From positions 1 to 64,000 of the forward strand of contig JAKBLM010000011.1 in assembly GCA_021832085.1 (NCBI GenBank): a stretch of 64,000 nt of DNA, given 5' to 3'. The translations under genes were made by a program, and so were the position numbers. How positions within the stretch are numbered: position 1 is the stretch's first letter; every line of letters starts with the position of its first letter. Positions 46,008-55,671 of this stretch are shown here, one piece after another. The notes under the pieces are model-generated. The model was not told the origin of the DNA. It made no database searches and was given only the letters and a program-made list of their open reading frames with translations. The DNA is from Acidobacteriota bacterium. Lineage in GTDB: Bacteria > Acidobacteriota > Terriglobia > Acidiferrales > UBA7541.

Positions 46008-46661
46008 TCAATCAGTTGCCGCTTCCCCGCCTCCGAAAAATCGAGCTCGAACAAAGTCCGTCGCTCGCCCCGGCAGTCGCTCTCCGATGCCTTGGTAAAA
46101 AGCCGGTCTGAGCGCCAGGAGATTTTTTGGCACACCCTCCCATTCCTTTTCGATGCGGCGACGAACCACGAAAGCATCGGCCCGATCAAGAAACTGTCTC
46201 GCTGATTCTTTGAAATCACCCACCGCCGGGTCGAGTACCAACAGGTAGAGACTCGGCTCCAGATAACCCAGCAAGCTGTTGCTCTCGACAATGACGTTCG
46301 GTTTCCCGCCCGTTTCCTTACGCCCCAGCTCTTCGAGCAGCAGCGGCAAGCCTTCCCCCAACTGCCCCTGCCGCGTGCGCAGCCAGATCGCCCGCCGCGC
46401 CCCGGCGGCCAAAAAACGCGATGTGTCGCTTTGGCCGTCCAAGTTCTTCTCTACGTCGAGAGCGGTGGCATGCTCACCCGGCGCGCATTGGCATAATTTT
46501 CCGTTCACCGCGCAAACCCCGTGCCCGTATTGGCTGATCTTTACCGCTACCCACCTCGCCTCGGGAAACGCCCGGATCAGGTCCACCACCAGTGCCGTTT
46601 TCCCAACGTTCCGGCTCTGGCCGCCGACAACCAGCAGTCGCGGCTCGATTTCCCTCGCCAA
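46008..46661 (-). CDS. MobB-like P-loop nucleotide-binding protein
   Basis: 217 residues. The Walker A loop is VVGGQSRNVGKTALV (about 11-25). A Cys-rich loop follows at 58-72 (CAVNGKLCQCAPGEH). NVIVESNSLLGYLEPSLYL is a Walker B-like strand. The layout resembles MobB, the GTP-binding adaptor of molybdopterin guanine dinucleotide synthesis, but MobB lacks this Cys loop, so another small P-loop family is possible. It lies 19 bp after lpxD on the same strand. Confidence 0.6.
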   Translation of the reverse strand: MAREIEPRLLVVGGQSRNVGKTALVVDLIRAFPEARWVAVKISQYGHGVCAVNGKLCQCAPGEHATALDVEKNLDGQSDTSRFLAAGARRAIWLRTRQGQLGEGLPLLLEELGRKETGGKPNVIVESNSLLGYLEPSLYLLVLDPAVGDFKESARQFLDRADAFVVRRRIEKEWEGVPKNLLALRPAFYQGIGERLPGRATDFVRARFFGGGEAATD

Positions 46662-46680
46662 CGTTTCCCCCTCCGCAGGC

Positions 46681-47700
46681 CTACTCGTCTCCTAGCTTTT
46701 CCTCCAGGAGCTTCAGCCGCGCCGCAAGGTCCGGTAGCCGGGAAAACCACGCGTACTGGCGCTTGAACTCGGCCAGCGGTCGCGCTGGCGTGCCCCATAC
46801 CACCAGTCCGCGCCGAATTTTTTTCCCGGTCAGGATGCCCGAACCAGATCCGCACACGGCGCCCTCCTCGACCACGCAATGGTCGCCCATGCCCACCTGT
46901 CCGCCAATCACCGCATTCCGCTCCACCACGCTGCTGCCCGCAATCCCGGTTTGAGCGGCAATCACCACGTGTTCGCCGATCTCCACGTTGTGCGCGATCT
47001 GCACTAGGTTGTCGATCTTCACGTCTTTTTGGATGCGCGTGGTGCCCAGCGAGCCTCGGTCAATTGTTGTGTTGGCGCCGATCTCCACATCGTTGCCAAT
47101 CTCCACTCCGCCCACCTGCGGAAACTTCCAATATCCCTCCGGCCCGCGGACGTAGCCGAAGCCGTCGCTGCCGATCACCACGCCCGCATGCACCACCACC
47201 CGGCTGCCCAGCCGCGCCCCGGGATAAATCGTCACCCGCGGATAGAGCCGGCAGCTCTCGCCAATCCATGTCCCTTGTCCCAGGTAGCAATGCGCTCCGA
47301 TTTCGCAGCCGGCGCCAATTTCTACCTTATCTTCGATTACCGCGTACGGCCCGATCCCCACTCCCGGCCCCAGCCTCGCTCCCGGCGCAATCACGGCCGT
47401 CGGATGGATGCCGCGCGCCACCAGTGCCGTCTCCACCAGCAGCGTCGCCGCCCGCGCAAACGCCAGTTTCGGCTGCTCTACGCGCAGCAGCGTCTTGCCC
47501 GTCAGCGCCAGGCCGGTCGGCACCAGTGCCGTTCCCGCGTGCGAGGCTTCTGCCCGCGCGCGATGCCGCTCGCCTTCGCAGTAGATTAGGTCCTCGGCCG
47601 TCGCCTGTTCCGGTCCCGCCAGTCCGCGGACCGGCTGCTCCGGATCGCCTTCGAGTTCGGCTTCGAGAAACCGCGCAAGCTCGCGAGCGGTGTGCATCAT
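46681..47700 (-). CDS. lpxD: UDP-3-O-acylglucosamine N-acyltransferase LpxD
   Basis: 339 residues. The N-terminal LpxD uridine-binding domain is followed from about 100 by left-handed beta-helix hexapeptide repeats ([20 protein letters not shown] and many others). The catalytic His is in [14 protein letters not shown], and [12 protein letters not shown] is typical. It adds the N-linked acyl chain in lipid A synthesis. An LpxL-type gene lies 18 bp upstream. Confidence 0.95.
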   Translation of the reverse strand: MMHTARELARFLEAELEGDPEQPVRGLAGPEQATAEDLIYCEGERHRARAEASHAGTALVPTGLALTGKTLLRVEQPKLAFARAATLLVETALVARGIHPTAVIAPGARLGPGVGIGPYAVIEDKVEIGAGCEIGAHCYLGQGTWIGESCRLYPRVTIYPGARLGSRVVVHAGVVIGSDGFGYVRGPEGYWKFPQVGGVEIGNDVEIGANTTIDRGSLGTTRIQKDVKIDNLVQIAHNVEIGEHVVIAAQTGIAGSSVVERNAVIGGQVGMGDHCVVEEGAVCGSGSGILTGKKIRRGLVVWGTPARPLAEFKRQYAWFSRLPDLAARLKLLEEKLGDE

Positions 47701-47718
47701 GCCAACCTCCCACTCAGA

Positions 47719-48642
47719 TCAGAAGGGATAGACCGACGGTTCTCCCGCCGGCCGCGTTTTCCAACGCTTATGCACCCACAGCCATTGCTCCGGATACCGG
47801 CGGACAAATTCCTCCACCACCTTCGTGAACCGGGCGGTGTTTTCGCGGATGTCGCTATCGCTGTCTCCCGTCCGCGCCAGTTCCACCGCCGGGTCGAACC
47901 GCAGCCGGTATTTCCGCAGTTCCCCGTCCCAGATCAGAAAGCCGGGAACGACAGCGGCATCAGTGCGCAGCGCGAGCCGCGCCAGCCCCGATGTGGTGCA
48001 GGCCTCCAGCCCGAAGAAATCCACGAACACGCCCTCTTCCCGCGACGTGTTGTGATCGATCAGCACGCCAACCGTGCCGCCCTGCCGCAGGATCGAGAGC
48101 ACCGCTCTCGCCGATTTCCCCTTGTCGATCGGTTGGTTGCCGGAAAGGCAGCGGTAGCGGTCGATCAGCTCGTTCACCCGCCGGTTCTCGATGGGCCGCG
48201 CCAGGAAATGCAGCGGATAGCCGAAAAGCGCCTGGGCAAACGGCGCCAGCTCCCAAGCGCTCAGGTGCCCCGTGAGGAACAGCACCCCCTTGCCAAGTTC
48301 TCGCGCCGCGGCGAAATTCTCGAATCCGTCCAGCAGCACCACCCGCTCGATGTTTTCCCGCGTGTAATCGGGAAAGTGCGCGAATTCCCCCGCCATCCAG
48401 CCCACCTGACGGATCATTCCCCGGATCGTCCGCCGCCGTCGGGCCGCATCCCAATCGGGGAAGGCGAGTTTCAGGTTCCATCGGGCCGTCCGCCACAGCA
48501 CCGGCCGCGACCAGTAAAGCAGCCGCACCGTCTGCACTCCCACCGCCCGAGCCACCGGCCGCGGCAGCATCCCCAGCAGGCCAAGCGCAGAACGTGCGGC
48601 GATATATTCGGCCCATTCCGCCATCAGCCGCCCATTATCCAT
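47719..48642 (-). CDS. Lipid A late acyltransferase, LpxL/HtrB family
   Basis: 307 residues. An N-terminal membrane-associated segment (SALGLLGMLPRPVARAVGV) precedes the acyltransferase core. The catalytic H-x4-E box is in LTGHLSAWELAPFA. VGVLIDHNTSREEGVFVDFF and the late RYPEQWLWVHKRWKTRP are diagnostic for LpxL/LpxM. It transfers a secondary acyl chain to lipid A at the inner membrane. It is first in the lpxL-lpxD-MobB-like unit and divergent from the glycosyltransferase; the 292-bp gap between holds both promoters, not resolved by eye. Confidence 0.93.
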   Translation of the reverse strand: MDNGRLMAEWAEYIAARSALGLLGMLPRPVARAVGVQTVRLLYWSRPVLWRTARWNLKLAFPDWDAARRRRTIRGMIRQVGWMAGEFAHFPDYTRENIERVVLLDGFENFAAARELGKGVLFLTGHLSAWELAPFAQALFGYPLHFLARPIENRRVNELIDRYRCLSGNQPIDKGKSARAVLSILRQGGTVGVLIDHNTSREEGVFVDFFGLEACTTSGLARLALRTDAAVVPGFLIWDGELRKYRLRFDPAVELARTGDSDSDIRENTARFTKVVEEFVRRYPEQWLWVHKRWKTRPAGEPSVYPF

Positions 48643-48934
48643 CAGGACCGCCGCCGGATTCAGTTTTCCCGTTTCCCGCCGCTCCGGTTACCCACCTCCC
48701 CGCCCACCCCTAGGATAGCCACAGCCAGCGGCGTCCTGGCCGTAGGCCTTTCTCACCCTCCTCGCCCCAGCCCTCCTCGCCGCGCCGATTGCCCACTTCT
48801 CCACGCGCCGCCTCGGTCGCCACGCCCGTTGCCTTTCCGGTCGTGGGCTTTTCCCGTCCGCACTCGCACCTCACGCCCGGCCCCTCCGCGCCTCATCGCT
48901 GCCGCACCTCCGCTCATAGTAGACTCAACTTGTC

Positions 48935-50575
48935 TTGTCTCTTCGGCGCATTTCCGAGCTTTGGGATGCCTTGGCGGTCTTCCTGCTCGGCATCTGCCTG
49001 TTCGCCGGCCTCGGCGCGATTGGCCTGATCGGCCCCGACGAGCCGCGCTACGTCTCCATCGCGCGATCGATGGCGCGATCGGGCGATTGGATCACGCCGC
49101 GGCTCTGGGGCCATCCCTGGTTCCAGAAGCCGATCCTCTACTATTGGTCAGCCGCCGCCTCTTTCCGCCTGTTCGGCGTAAGCGAGCGCACTGCCCGTCT
49201 GCCCAACGCCCTCGCCGCGCTTGTCGGCGCGTTGCTGCTCGGCTGGGCCGCCTGGCATTTTTACGGCGCCCGCGCCGCCCGCCTCGTGCTCGTGCTCTTC
49301 CCCACCGCCATCGGCATCTTCGCTTTCGCCCACGCCGCCACGATGGACATGCCGCTGGCCATGTCTCTCACTGCCGCGATGGTTTCCGCGCTGTTCGCTC
49401 TCCCGCCCGCGTCGCCGGCTGCGGCAAAGCCCCCGGGCCGGCGCCGCGTTTGGCTTGCGCTGGTGGGCGTGTTCCTCGGCCTGGGCACTCTGGCGAAAGG
49501 GCCTGTCGCCGTCATTTTGGCTGGCGGCAGTGCTCTGCTCTGGGCGTTGATCACCCGCCGCTGGCGCGACGTGTTCCGTTTCCTGCGTTGGGAACCGCTC
49601 GCGGCTTTTGCTGCCGTGGCCCTCCCCTGGTACGTCGCCTGCTCGCTGGCAAATCCCCGCTTTCCTCACGCCTTTCTCTGGTACCAGAATTTCCAGCGTT
49701 ATCTCACTCCGGTCTTCGCCCACGTGCAGCCGTGGTGGTTTTTCTTTCCCGTGCTGGCCCTCGGCCTGCTCCCCTGGACTCCGTTGCTCCTAGCCACGCT
49801 CCGCGACGGCTGGCGCCTGTTCCGGTCGGGTCGCGCCGCCGCTTCGCCTGCACTGTTCGTGGCCTGTTGGGCCGCTTTTCCGCTCCTCTTTTTCAGCTTT
49901 TCCGATTCCAAGCTGCCGGGCTATATCCTGCCCGCCGTTCCTCCGCTGATTTTCCTGCTCGCGCGCACGGTTGATCGCTTCCCGTCCTCTCGCGAGCCCC
50001 AGCCGAACGGACGCCAGCGTGACCGGCTCGGGCGATGGGCAGTTGCGCTCGTCGGCCTCACCTTGATCGCGCTGGCGGCGACCGCCGGCCATTGGCTGCG
50101 TCGCCTGCCGCAATCGTGGGACCTCGCCCACCATACGGTGATTCTTGCGCTCCTCGTTGCCACGGCACTGGTCGGCGTCCTGGTGGCCGTGCTCGCTGCT
50201 TTTCGCCGCTCTCGCCGGGCGGTTGCCATCACGGCGCTCTGGATGGGCGTGCTGGTCGCCGTCGTCGCCTGGTTCTTCCTGCCCCGCGTTGGTCCCTATC
50301 TTTCCGCTCGCGATGCCGCGGCAGCCGCCCGCCAGGTCGTCGAGCCCGGCGCCAGCGTCGAGGTTTATGGGCTCTCCCGCGACTGGGTCTACAGCCTCGA
50401 TTACTATTTCGATCGCCGCCTGCCTGTCTGGTCGCCTAACGAGACGCGTCCCGTCTGGGTCTACACGACAGAGAAAACGCTCCCTACCTTCGTGCAGCAC
50501 CACCGCCGGCCCAGCGTCACCCTCCCCCTACGCGGCGGCCTCGTGCTCGCCCATCTCGCAGGATCGGCACCTTAG
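48935..50575 (+). CDS. ArnT-like membrane glycosyltransferase (GT39/PMT_2 family)
   Basis: About 546 residues. The best start is TTG 48935; the frame is closed at 48920 and has no ATG nearby. The first periplasmic loop carries IGPDEPRYVSIARSMARSGD with the acidic pair used by GT-C enzymes, then WFQKPILYYW. Some ten further membrane helices follow, with LGTLAKGPVAVILAGGSALL and FPLLFFSFSDSKLPGYILPA. ArnT and relatives move a sugar from a polyprenyl phosphate to lipid A or proteins in the periplasm. The lipid A genes next door favour lipid A as acceptor, but this is inference. Confidence 0.85.
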   Translation: MSLRRISELWDALAVFLLGICLFAGLGAIGLIGPDEPRYVSIARSMARSGDWITPRLWGHPWFQKPILYYWSAAASFRLFGVSERTARLPNALAALVGALLLGWAAWHFYGARAARLVLVLFPTAIGIFAFAHAATMDMPLAMSLTAAMVSALFALPPASPAAAKPPGRRRVWLALVGVFLGLGTLAKGPVAVILAGGSALLWALITRRWRDVFRFLRWEPLAAFAAVALPWYVACSLANPRFPHAFLWYQNFQRYLTPVFAHVQPWWFFFPVLALGLLPWTPLLLATLRDGWRLFRSGRAAASPALFVACWAAFPLLFFSFSDSKLPGYILPAVPPLIFLLARTVDRFPSSREPQPNGRQRDRLGRWAVALVGLTLIALAATAGHWLRRLPQSWDLAHHTVILALLVATALVGVLVAVLAAFRRSRRAVAITALWMGVLVAVVAWFFLPRVGPYLSARDAAAAARQVVEPGASVEVYGLSRDWVYSLDYYFDRRLPVWSPNETRPVWVYTTEKTLPTFVQHHRRPSVTLPLRGGLVLAHLAGSAP

Positions 50576-50756
50576 CAGCGCTCCCCTGCCCTGCTCACAC
50601 CACGGCTTGAATCTGAGCCTTCCGGCAGGGTATCGTTTCTCTAGTAGTGGTTTTCGCGTTACCTGAGCCTGGCGGCGAAGAATCAGGATCGCCGGAAAAA
50701 CGGCTCCCAGGGGCTTTTCTTCCCGAGCCGGACCCGCCGCGCCTCGAGGAGGCCGG

Positions 50757-51881
50757 ATGCAACTGACGAAGCACACTCTTCCCTTGGGACGGGTTTTCGG
50801 GATTCCCGTCGATATTGACTACTCCTGGTTCCTGATCCTGGGCTTGTTCACCTGGCTGCTGGCCGTTGGCTATTTCCCCTACCAGTTCAAGCACTGGTCG
50901 GCCGCCGAATATTGGATCGTCGGCGCGATTTCCGCGGCGATGCTCTTCGTCTGCGTCCTGCTCCACGAATTCGGCCATTCGCTGGTGGCGATGCACTACA
51001 AGGTCCCGGTAAGCCGGATCACCCTGTTCATTTTCGGTGGTGTTTCCGAAATCGCCGCCGAACCGCCAAGCGCCTCCGCCGAGTTCTGGATCGCGATTGC
51101 CGGCCCGGCCGTCAGCCTCGCCCTGGGAGGCCTTTTCTACGTCGCCCGCTTCTTCGTCGTCGGCTTTACGCCCGTGCTCGCCTTGGTCGAATACCTGGCC
51201 CTGATCAACGTCGTGCTCGCCATCTTCAACCTCGTTCCCGGTTTTCCGCTCGACGGAGGCCGCGTTCTCCGCGCGATCATCTGGGGCAGCAGCAAGGATT
51301 TCCAGCGCGCCACGATGCTCGCCGCCAACACCGGCCGCTTCTTCGGCTACGCGATGATCTTCTACGGCATCTGGCGGATGCTGACCGGCGATCTCTTCGA
51401 AGGCATCTGGATCGCCTTCGTTGGCTGGTTCCTCGAAAGTGCCGCCGCTGCCCAGATTCAGCAGACGATGGTCAAGGGGTTGCTGGTCGGCCACAAGGTC
51501 TCGGAGGTGATGAACCGCAACTTCGAGCCGCTCCCCGGCAGCACCACGCTCGAAGAACTCGTCGAAAAGCACGTCCTCGGCACCGGCCGCCGCGCCTTCA
51601 TCGTCGGCCACAACGGCGCCCCTGTCGGCCTGCTCACCCTCACCGGCATTCGCCAAATCCCGCGCACCAATTGGCCTATCACGACCGCCGAGCAGGCAAT
51701 GATTCCCTTCGAACAAGTAAAGACAATCACGCCCACCGCCGAACTCTGGACCGCCTTCGAGAAAATGGGCCGCGACGGTGTCAATCAGCTCCCGGTCGTC
51801 GACGACGGCCACATGGTCGGCATGCTCTCGCGTGACGACATCGTCGATTACCTCCGCCTCCTCCAGCAGCTCCGCACCTAG
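50757..51881 (+). CDS. Site-2 protease (M50) with two CBS domains
   Basis: 374 residues, with GGAGG before the ATG. The zinc motif is H70-E-x-x-H74 in LLHEFGHSL. The third ligand lies in NLVPGFPLDGGRVL at about 161-174. Six membrane helices span residues 20-230. Two CBS repeats follow (VSEVMNRNFEPLPGSTTLEE; QLPVVDDGHMVGMLSRDD). Such proteins cut transmembrane substrates or SpoIVFB-like targets, with CBS domains possibly sensing adenine nucleotides. The client is unknown. Confidence 0.93.
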   Translation: MQLTKHTLPLGRVFGIPVDIDYSWFLILGLFTWLLAVGYFPYQFKHWSAAEYWIVGAISAAMLFVCVLLHEFGHSLVAMHYKVPVSRITLFIFGGVSEIAAEPPSASAEFWIAIAGPAVSLALGGLFYVARFFVVGFTPVLALVEYLALINVVLAIFNLVPGFPLDGGRVLRAIIWGSSKDFQRATMLAANTGRFFGYAMIFYGIWRMLTGDLFEGIWIAFVGWFLESAAAAQIQQTMVKGLLVGHKVSEVMNRNFEPLPGSTTLEELVEKHVLGTGRRAFIVGHNGAPVGLLTLTGIRQIPRTNWPITTAEQAMIPFEQVKTITPTAELWTAFEKMGRDGVNQLPVVDDGHMVGMLSRDDIVDYLRLLQQLRT

Positions 51882-52026
51882 CCTCGCGCCGCACCCGCGC
51901 CGGAATCCATCACCACCCGCATCCGTCCATCGCCGCCGACCGTGTTACGATGCACCACTCGGCGGGTCCTCCGGCTACCGCGGCCGCGAATCCCTTCCCG
52001 CCATCCCGGCAACCGGGAAACGCTCA

Positions 52027-53349
52027 GTGCGCTACGCGATCATCGGCAACGGCGTCGCCGGCACCACCGCCGCGTTCACCCTGCGCGCACGCGAACCCGG
52101 GGCCGAGATCACCCTCATCAGCGCCGAGAGTGACTATTTTTTCTCTCGCACCGCGCTCATGTACGCCTACATGGACCGCATGAGCCGTCGCGATCTGGAG
52201 CCCTACGAGCGCAAGGTCTACGCAAAACAGAATCTCCGCCTGCTGTGCGATCGCGTCACCGATCTCGACGCCTCGCGCCTCCTGCTCACGCTCGAATCCG
52301 GCCGCGCGCTCGAATACGACCGGTTGTTGCTCGCCACCGGCTCCGTGGGCGACCGTCCGAATTGGCCCGGCCTCGACGAGGCCCACGAGGGGGTGGTCCA
52401 TTTCGTCACGCTCGACGATCTCGACCGCTGCGAGCGCCTCACTCCGTCGACTCGTCAGGCCGTGGTCGTCGGCGGTGGCCTGATCGGCGTCGAGTTGGTC
52501 GAATGCCTCGTCTACCATCGCAAGCAGGTCACTTTCCTGGTGCGCTCGCCGGGCTATTGGCCTGGCGCTCTCGCCGGCGAGGAATCGGCCATGGTGAGCG
52601 AGCACATCCGCCGCCACGGCGTCGATTTGCGCGCAGACGAAGGGGTGGCGCGCGTGCTCGCCGACGAGGGCGGTCGCGTCCGCGCGGTGCAAACACAGTC
52701 CGGCGCCGAATTTCCCTGCCAGTTGCTCGGCATCGCCATCGGCGTCGTTCCCGCGGTCGATTGGCTTCGGCAGGTGAAGACCCCTCCGCGCATCGAGCGC
52801 GGCATCGTCGTCTCCTCGAGTTTTGAAACCTCGCTCGAAAATGTCTGGGCCGCCGGCGATTGCGCCGAATTCCTCCACGACGGCCGCTCCACCGTCGAGC
52901 AACTCTGGTATTCCGCCCGCCGCCAGGGCGAACTCGCCGCTCGCGCCATGCTCGGCGATCCGGTCCGTTACGAGCTGCCGATTTTCTACAACAGCGCGAA
53001 GTTCTTCGAGATCGAATACACTTCGACGGGCATCGTCGATCCCTCGATCGAAGGCACGCGCTCGTTTTTCTGCCGCCTTCCCGGCAAGCAAGCGAGTGTG
53101 CGCATCGTCGAGCGCGCCGGCGCCGTCGTCGGCTTCAACATGCTAGGCTCGCGCTGGAATCACACGTTCTTCGAGCGCTGGATCACCGAGCGCCGCGATC
53201 TCGACTACGTCGTCGAACACCTGCGCGAAGCCCAGTTCGATGTCGAATTCGGCCGCGTCGATCTCGCCCCCGTCCATGCCACCTACCGCGATTGGAAAGC
53301 CGCGCTTCACCCCTGGCCCGCACTCCCACGAGGATCGGGTTTCGTATAG
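52027..53349 (+). CDS. FAD/NAD(P)-dependent oxidoreductase (nitrite/rubredoxin reductase-like)
   Basis: 440 residues from GTG 52027; the upstream open part overlaps the protease gene. The first nucleotide loop is YAIIGNGVAGTTAAFTLR. The second is AVVVGGGLIGVELVECL, with DYFFSRTALMYAYMD between. The FAD end motif is VWAAGDCAEF. A C-terminal domain of about 130 residues contains IFYNSAKFFEIEYTSTG. The fold matches pyridine-nucleotide disulfide oxidoreductases of the nitrite reductase/rubredoxin reductase type. Directly downstream is an iron-sulfur membrane protein, which suggests a shared electron-transfer job. Confidence 0.87.
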   Translation: MRYAIIGNGVAGTTAAFTLRAREPGAEITLISAESDYFFSRTALMYAYMDRMSRRDLEPYERKVYAKQNLRLLCDRVTDLDASRLLLTLESGRALEYDRLLLATGSVGDRPNWPGLDEAHEGVVHFVTLDDLDRCERLTPSTRQAVVVGGGLIGVELVECLVYHRKQVTFLVRSPGYWPGALAGEESAMVSEHIRRHGVDLRADEGVARVLADEGGRVRAVQTQSGAEFPCQLLGIAIGVVPAVDWLRQVKTPPRIERGIVVSSSFETSLENVWAAGDCAEFLHDGRSTVEQLWYSARRQGELAARAMLGDPVRYELPIFYNSAKFFEIEYTSTGIVDPSIEGTRSFFCRLPGKQASVRIVERAGAVVGFNMLGSRWNHTFFERWITERRDLDYVVEHLREAQFDVEFGRVDLAPVHATYRDWKAALHPWPALPRGSGFV

Positions 53350-53350
53350 C

Positions 53351-53368
53351 GCCACACTTTAGGGTGGC
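53351..53368. repeat. REP-like palindrome, copy 1
   Basis: GCCACACTTTAGGGTGGC forms a hairpin with a TTTA loop and one mismatch. A perfect copy lies at 62399-62416. After it comes a further short inverted repeat (CCCGACGCACTGTGTCGGG near 53425). Both copies are intergenic and directly beyond a gene end. Confidence 0.6.
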
Positions 53369-53555
53369 ACCTTGCCGCCGCCGAGGAGAAACTCGCGACG
53401 AGCGTGGCGAGTCCCGACGCACTGTGTCGGGAAGCATCCCGCTAATGGCTCGGCAACGCCTCCCACATCCACACCCATAGCGCCGCCCTCCCAACCCGCG
53501 CTAGCATGGCCACGCGACGTCACAGCTTCCGTCGTGGTCAAAGTGGTGAAAACGC

Positions 53556-54653
53556 ATGGTGCGACAAGGAAAAGCCGCCTGGCTGGCCCACGACCTCACT
53601 CATCGTGGCGTCACCGCCTGGCTTCTCTCCGCCCTGCTCGTCGCCTTCTACCTCGTTCTCTACTACACCGCCTTGTTCGACCGCGCCGCCCGCGCCATCG
53701 GCCTCGACAGCAAGTGGACCTTCTACGGCATCCTTTACTCCCTTGCCATCGTCCTCGGCGGCATCTACGTCCTGCGCAAGTACCGGCACAATCGCTATCA
53801 GGTTGTGCGCACCGCCGTCGTGATGTTCGTCCAGGTCATCCTCGCCTTCTCGATTCCCGAAATCCTGCAATTCGTCCATCAGCCCGAATACTATTTCAGC
53901 TATTTCTGGCCGCTGAAGTTCGACTACTGGACGCCCGAAACGATTTTCCGTTTCCCGCTCGGCTATATCCTCTACAGTTTCCTCGGCTCGCTCCTGCTGG
54001 TGCCGCTGCTCGGCATTTTCTTCGGCAAGCGCTGGTATTGCTCCTGGGTTTGCGGCTGCGGCGGCTTGGCCAATACGGCCGGCGATCCCTTGCGCCACCT
54101 CACCAGCAAATCGAGCGCCTCTTGGAAATTCGAGAGGATCTCGATCTACACGGTCCTCGCCGTCTGCCTCACGCTCACTGCCCTGCTGTTCGTCTCCTGG
54201 GGTATTCGCACCCGCGATCCGGCCCTCGAGCAGTTCGTCGATGGCTTCCAGTCGGTCTACGCCTTCCTCGTCGTGGCGATGCTCAGCGGCGTGGTCGGCG
54301 CCGGGCTCTACCCGCTCGGCGGCACGCGCATCTGGTGCCGCAACTTCTGCCCAATGGCCGCCCTGCTCGGCCTGGTGCAGAAATTCGGCCGCTTCCGCAT
54401 CACGGTGAAAGAGAACATGTGCATCTCCTGCGGCCTCTGCAGCAAGTACTGCGAGATGGGCATCGACGTCCGCAGCTACGCCCAGGCCAATCTCAGCTTC
54501 ACCCGCGCTTCCTGCGTCGGTTGCGGGCTCTGCGCCGAGGTCTGTCCCCGCGGTGTTTTGCGCCTCGAAAACATTCGGCTCCGCCATCCGCAGCAACTGG
54601 CCCTCATCCACATCTCGCCCGCCACTACTAGGAGCAGGACGGCAGCCATCTGA
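53556..54653 (+). CDS. NapH/NosR-like membrane protein with two [4Fe-4S] clusters
   Basis: 365 residues. Five or six membrane helices occupy about 20-265. Cys-rich membrane loops WYCSWVCGCGG and WCRNFCPMAALLG match the NapH/NosR/CcoG group. A ferredoxin-type domain follows with CISCGLCSKYC and CVGCGLCAEVCP, eight Cys for two [4Fe-4S] clusters. It should move electrons across or to the membrane, perhaps from the FAD enzyme upstream. The protein that receives them is not in this window. The start is ATG? no: GTG-like codons were not needed, as ATG 53556 begins the open domain. Confidence 0.85.
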   Translation: MVRQGKAAWLAHDLTHRGVTAWLLSALLVAFYLVLYYTALFDRAARAIGLDSKWTFYGILYSLAIVLGGIYVLRKYRHNRYQVVRTAVVMFVQVILAFSIPEILQFVHQPEYYFSYFWPLKFDYWTPETIFRFPLGYILYSFLGSLLLVPLLGIFFGKRWYCSWVCGCGGLANTAGDPLRHLTSKSSASWKFERISIYTVLAVCLTLTALLFVSWGIRTRDPALEQFVDGFQSVYAFLVVAMLSGVVGAGLYPLGGTRIWCRNFCPMAALLGLVQKFGRFRITVKENMCISCGLCSKYCEMGIDVRSYAQANLSFTRASCVGCGLCAEVCPRGVLRLENIRLRHPQQLALIHISPATTRSRTAAI

Positions 54654-54797
54654 CTGTCATCGTAGTCACGGCCGGCACTCTTCCGGCCGTTGGCCGTTGT
54701 CCTCCGCAGCAAATTGCCTCGCTCACCCACCGCCGCTGGCCGCCATCGCCCCAAAACGAGTACGATTTCGAGCGGACAATCCGCGGAGGCTCATCGC

Positions 54798-55562
54798 ATG
54801 AAACCGACGGAATGGAATCCCGAGCTGTACATGTCGAAACACGCGACCATCATCGAGTCCGGCCGCGACGTCCTCGCCCTGCTTGCGCCCCAGCCGGGCG
54901 AGCGCGTGCTCGATCTCGGCTGCGGCACCGGCCAACTCACCCATGCCATCGCCGAAAGGGGCGCGCGCGTCACCGGGCTCGACAGTTCGCCCGCCATGAT
55001 CGAAACCGCCCGTCGCGAATTCCCGGACCTCGATTTTGTCCTGGCCGACGCTACCGATTTCTCTTTCCCTGAGCCGTTCGACGCCGTTTTCACCAACGCG
55101 GCCCTCCACTGGATGCGCCCGCCTGAAAAGACCATCGCCTGCGTCGCCCGCTGTCTCTGCCAGGGCGGCCGCTTCGTCGCCGAACTCGGCGGCCAGGGCC
55201 ACATCACCGAGCTTCGTCGCGCCGTGCAGCAGACCTGGCATGAGATGACCGGCCGCGATCTCGAATGGAATTACTATTTCCCCTCTGTCGCCGGATTCTC
55301 GGCCTTGCTCGAAGCCTCCGGCCTCGAGGTTCGCGAGGCGCGCCTGTTCGATCTCCGCACGAAACTCGACGACGGCGAAAATGGTCTCCGCAACTTCCTC
55401 GTCATGTTCGGCGGCCAATATCTGCGCGCCGCGTCGGAGCCGGCACGCGAAAAATGGCTCCGGCGCGCCGAGCAGCTTGCCCGTCCCGCGCTGTTCCGCG
55501 ACGGCGACTGGTACCTCGACCGGCGCCGCCTTCGGGTGCTGGCGGTGAAAACCGCTGCCTGA
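54798..55562 (+). CDS. SAM-dependent methyltransferase (trans-aconitate methyltransferase-like)
   Basis: 254 residues from ATG 54798, with CGGAGG upstream. Motif I is VLDLGCGTGQLTHAI, the acidic end of beta-2 is GLDSSPAMI, and motif IV is DAVFTNAALHWM. This is class I methyltransferase layout; the ALHWM sequence is frequent in Tam-like enzymes. The methyl acceptor is unknown. It lies about 145 bp after the iron-sulfur gene. Confidence 0.88.
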   Translation: MKPTEWNPELYMSKHATIIESGRDVLALLAPQPGERVLDLGCGTGQLTHAIAERGARVTGLDSSPAMIETARREFPDLDFVLADATDFSFPEPFDAVFTNAALHWMRPPEKTIACVARCLCQGGRFVAELGGQGHITELRRAVQQTWHEMTGRDLEWNYYFPSVAGFSALLEASGLEVREARLFDLRTKLDDGENGLRNFLVMFGGQYLRAASEPAREKWLRRAEQLARPALFRDGDWYLDRRRLRVLAVKTAA

Positions 55563-55671
55563 TCGCCTTTCGGCCGGGCACGTCGCCGCGCCACTTCCCG
55601 CCATGCCCGGATTTGGCTGATTTCCTCCGGCTCGCCGGCAAAGGCGTAAGGTATAATGGCGCGAGTCGACC

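Noticed and set aside
47692..49974. 760-codon plus-strand frame opposite the LpxL-type gene and through the ArnT-like gene
   Set aside because: It is Arg/Pro/His-rich and lacks domains, while the overlapping genes are well supported.
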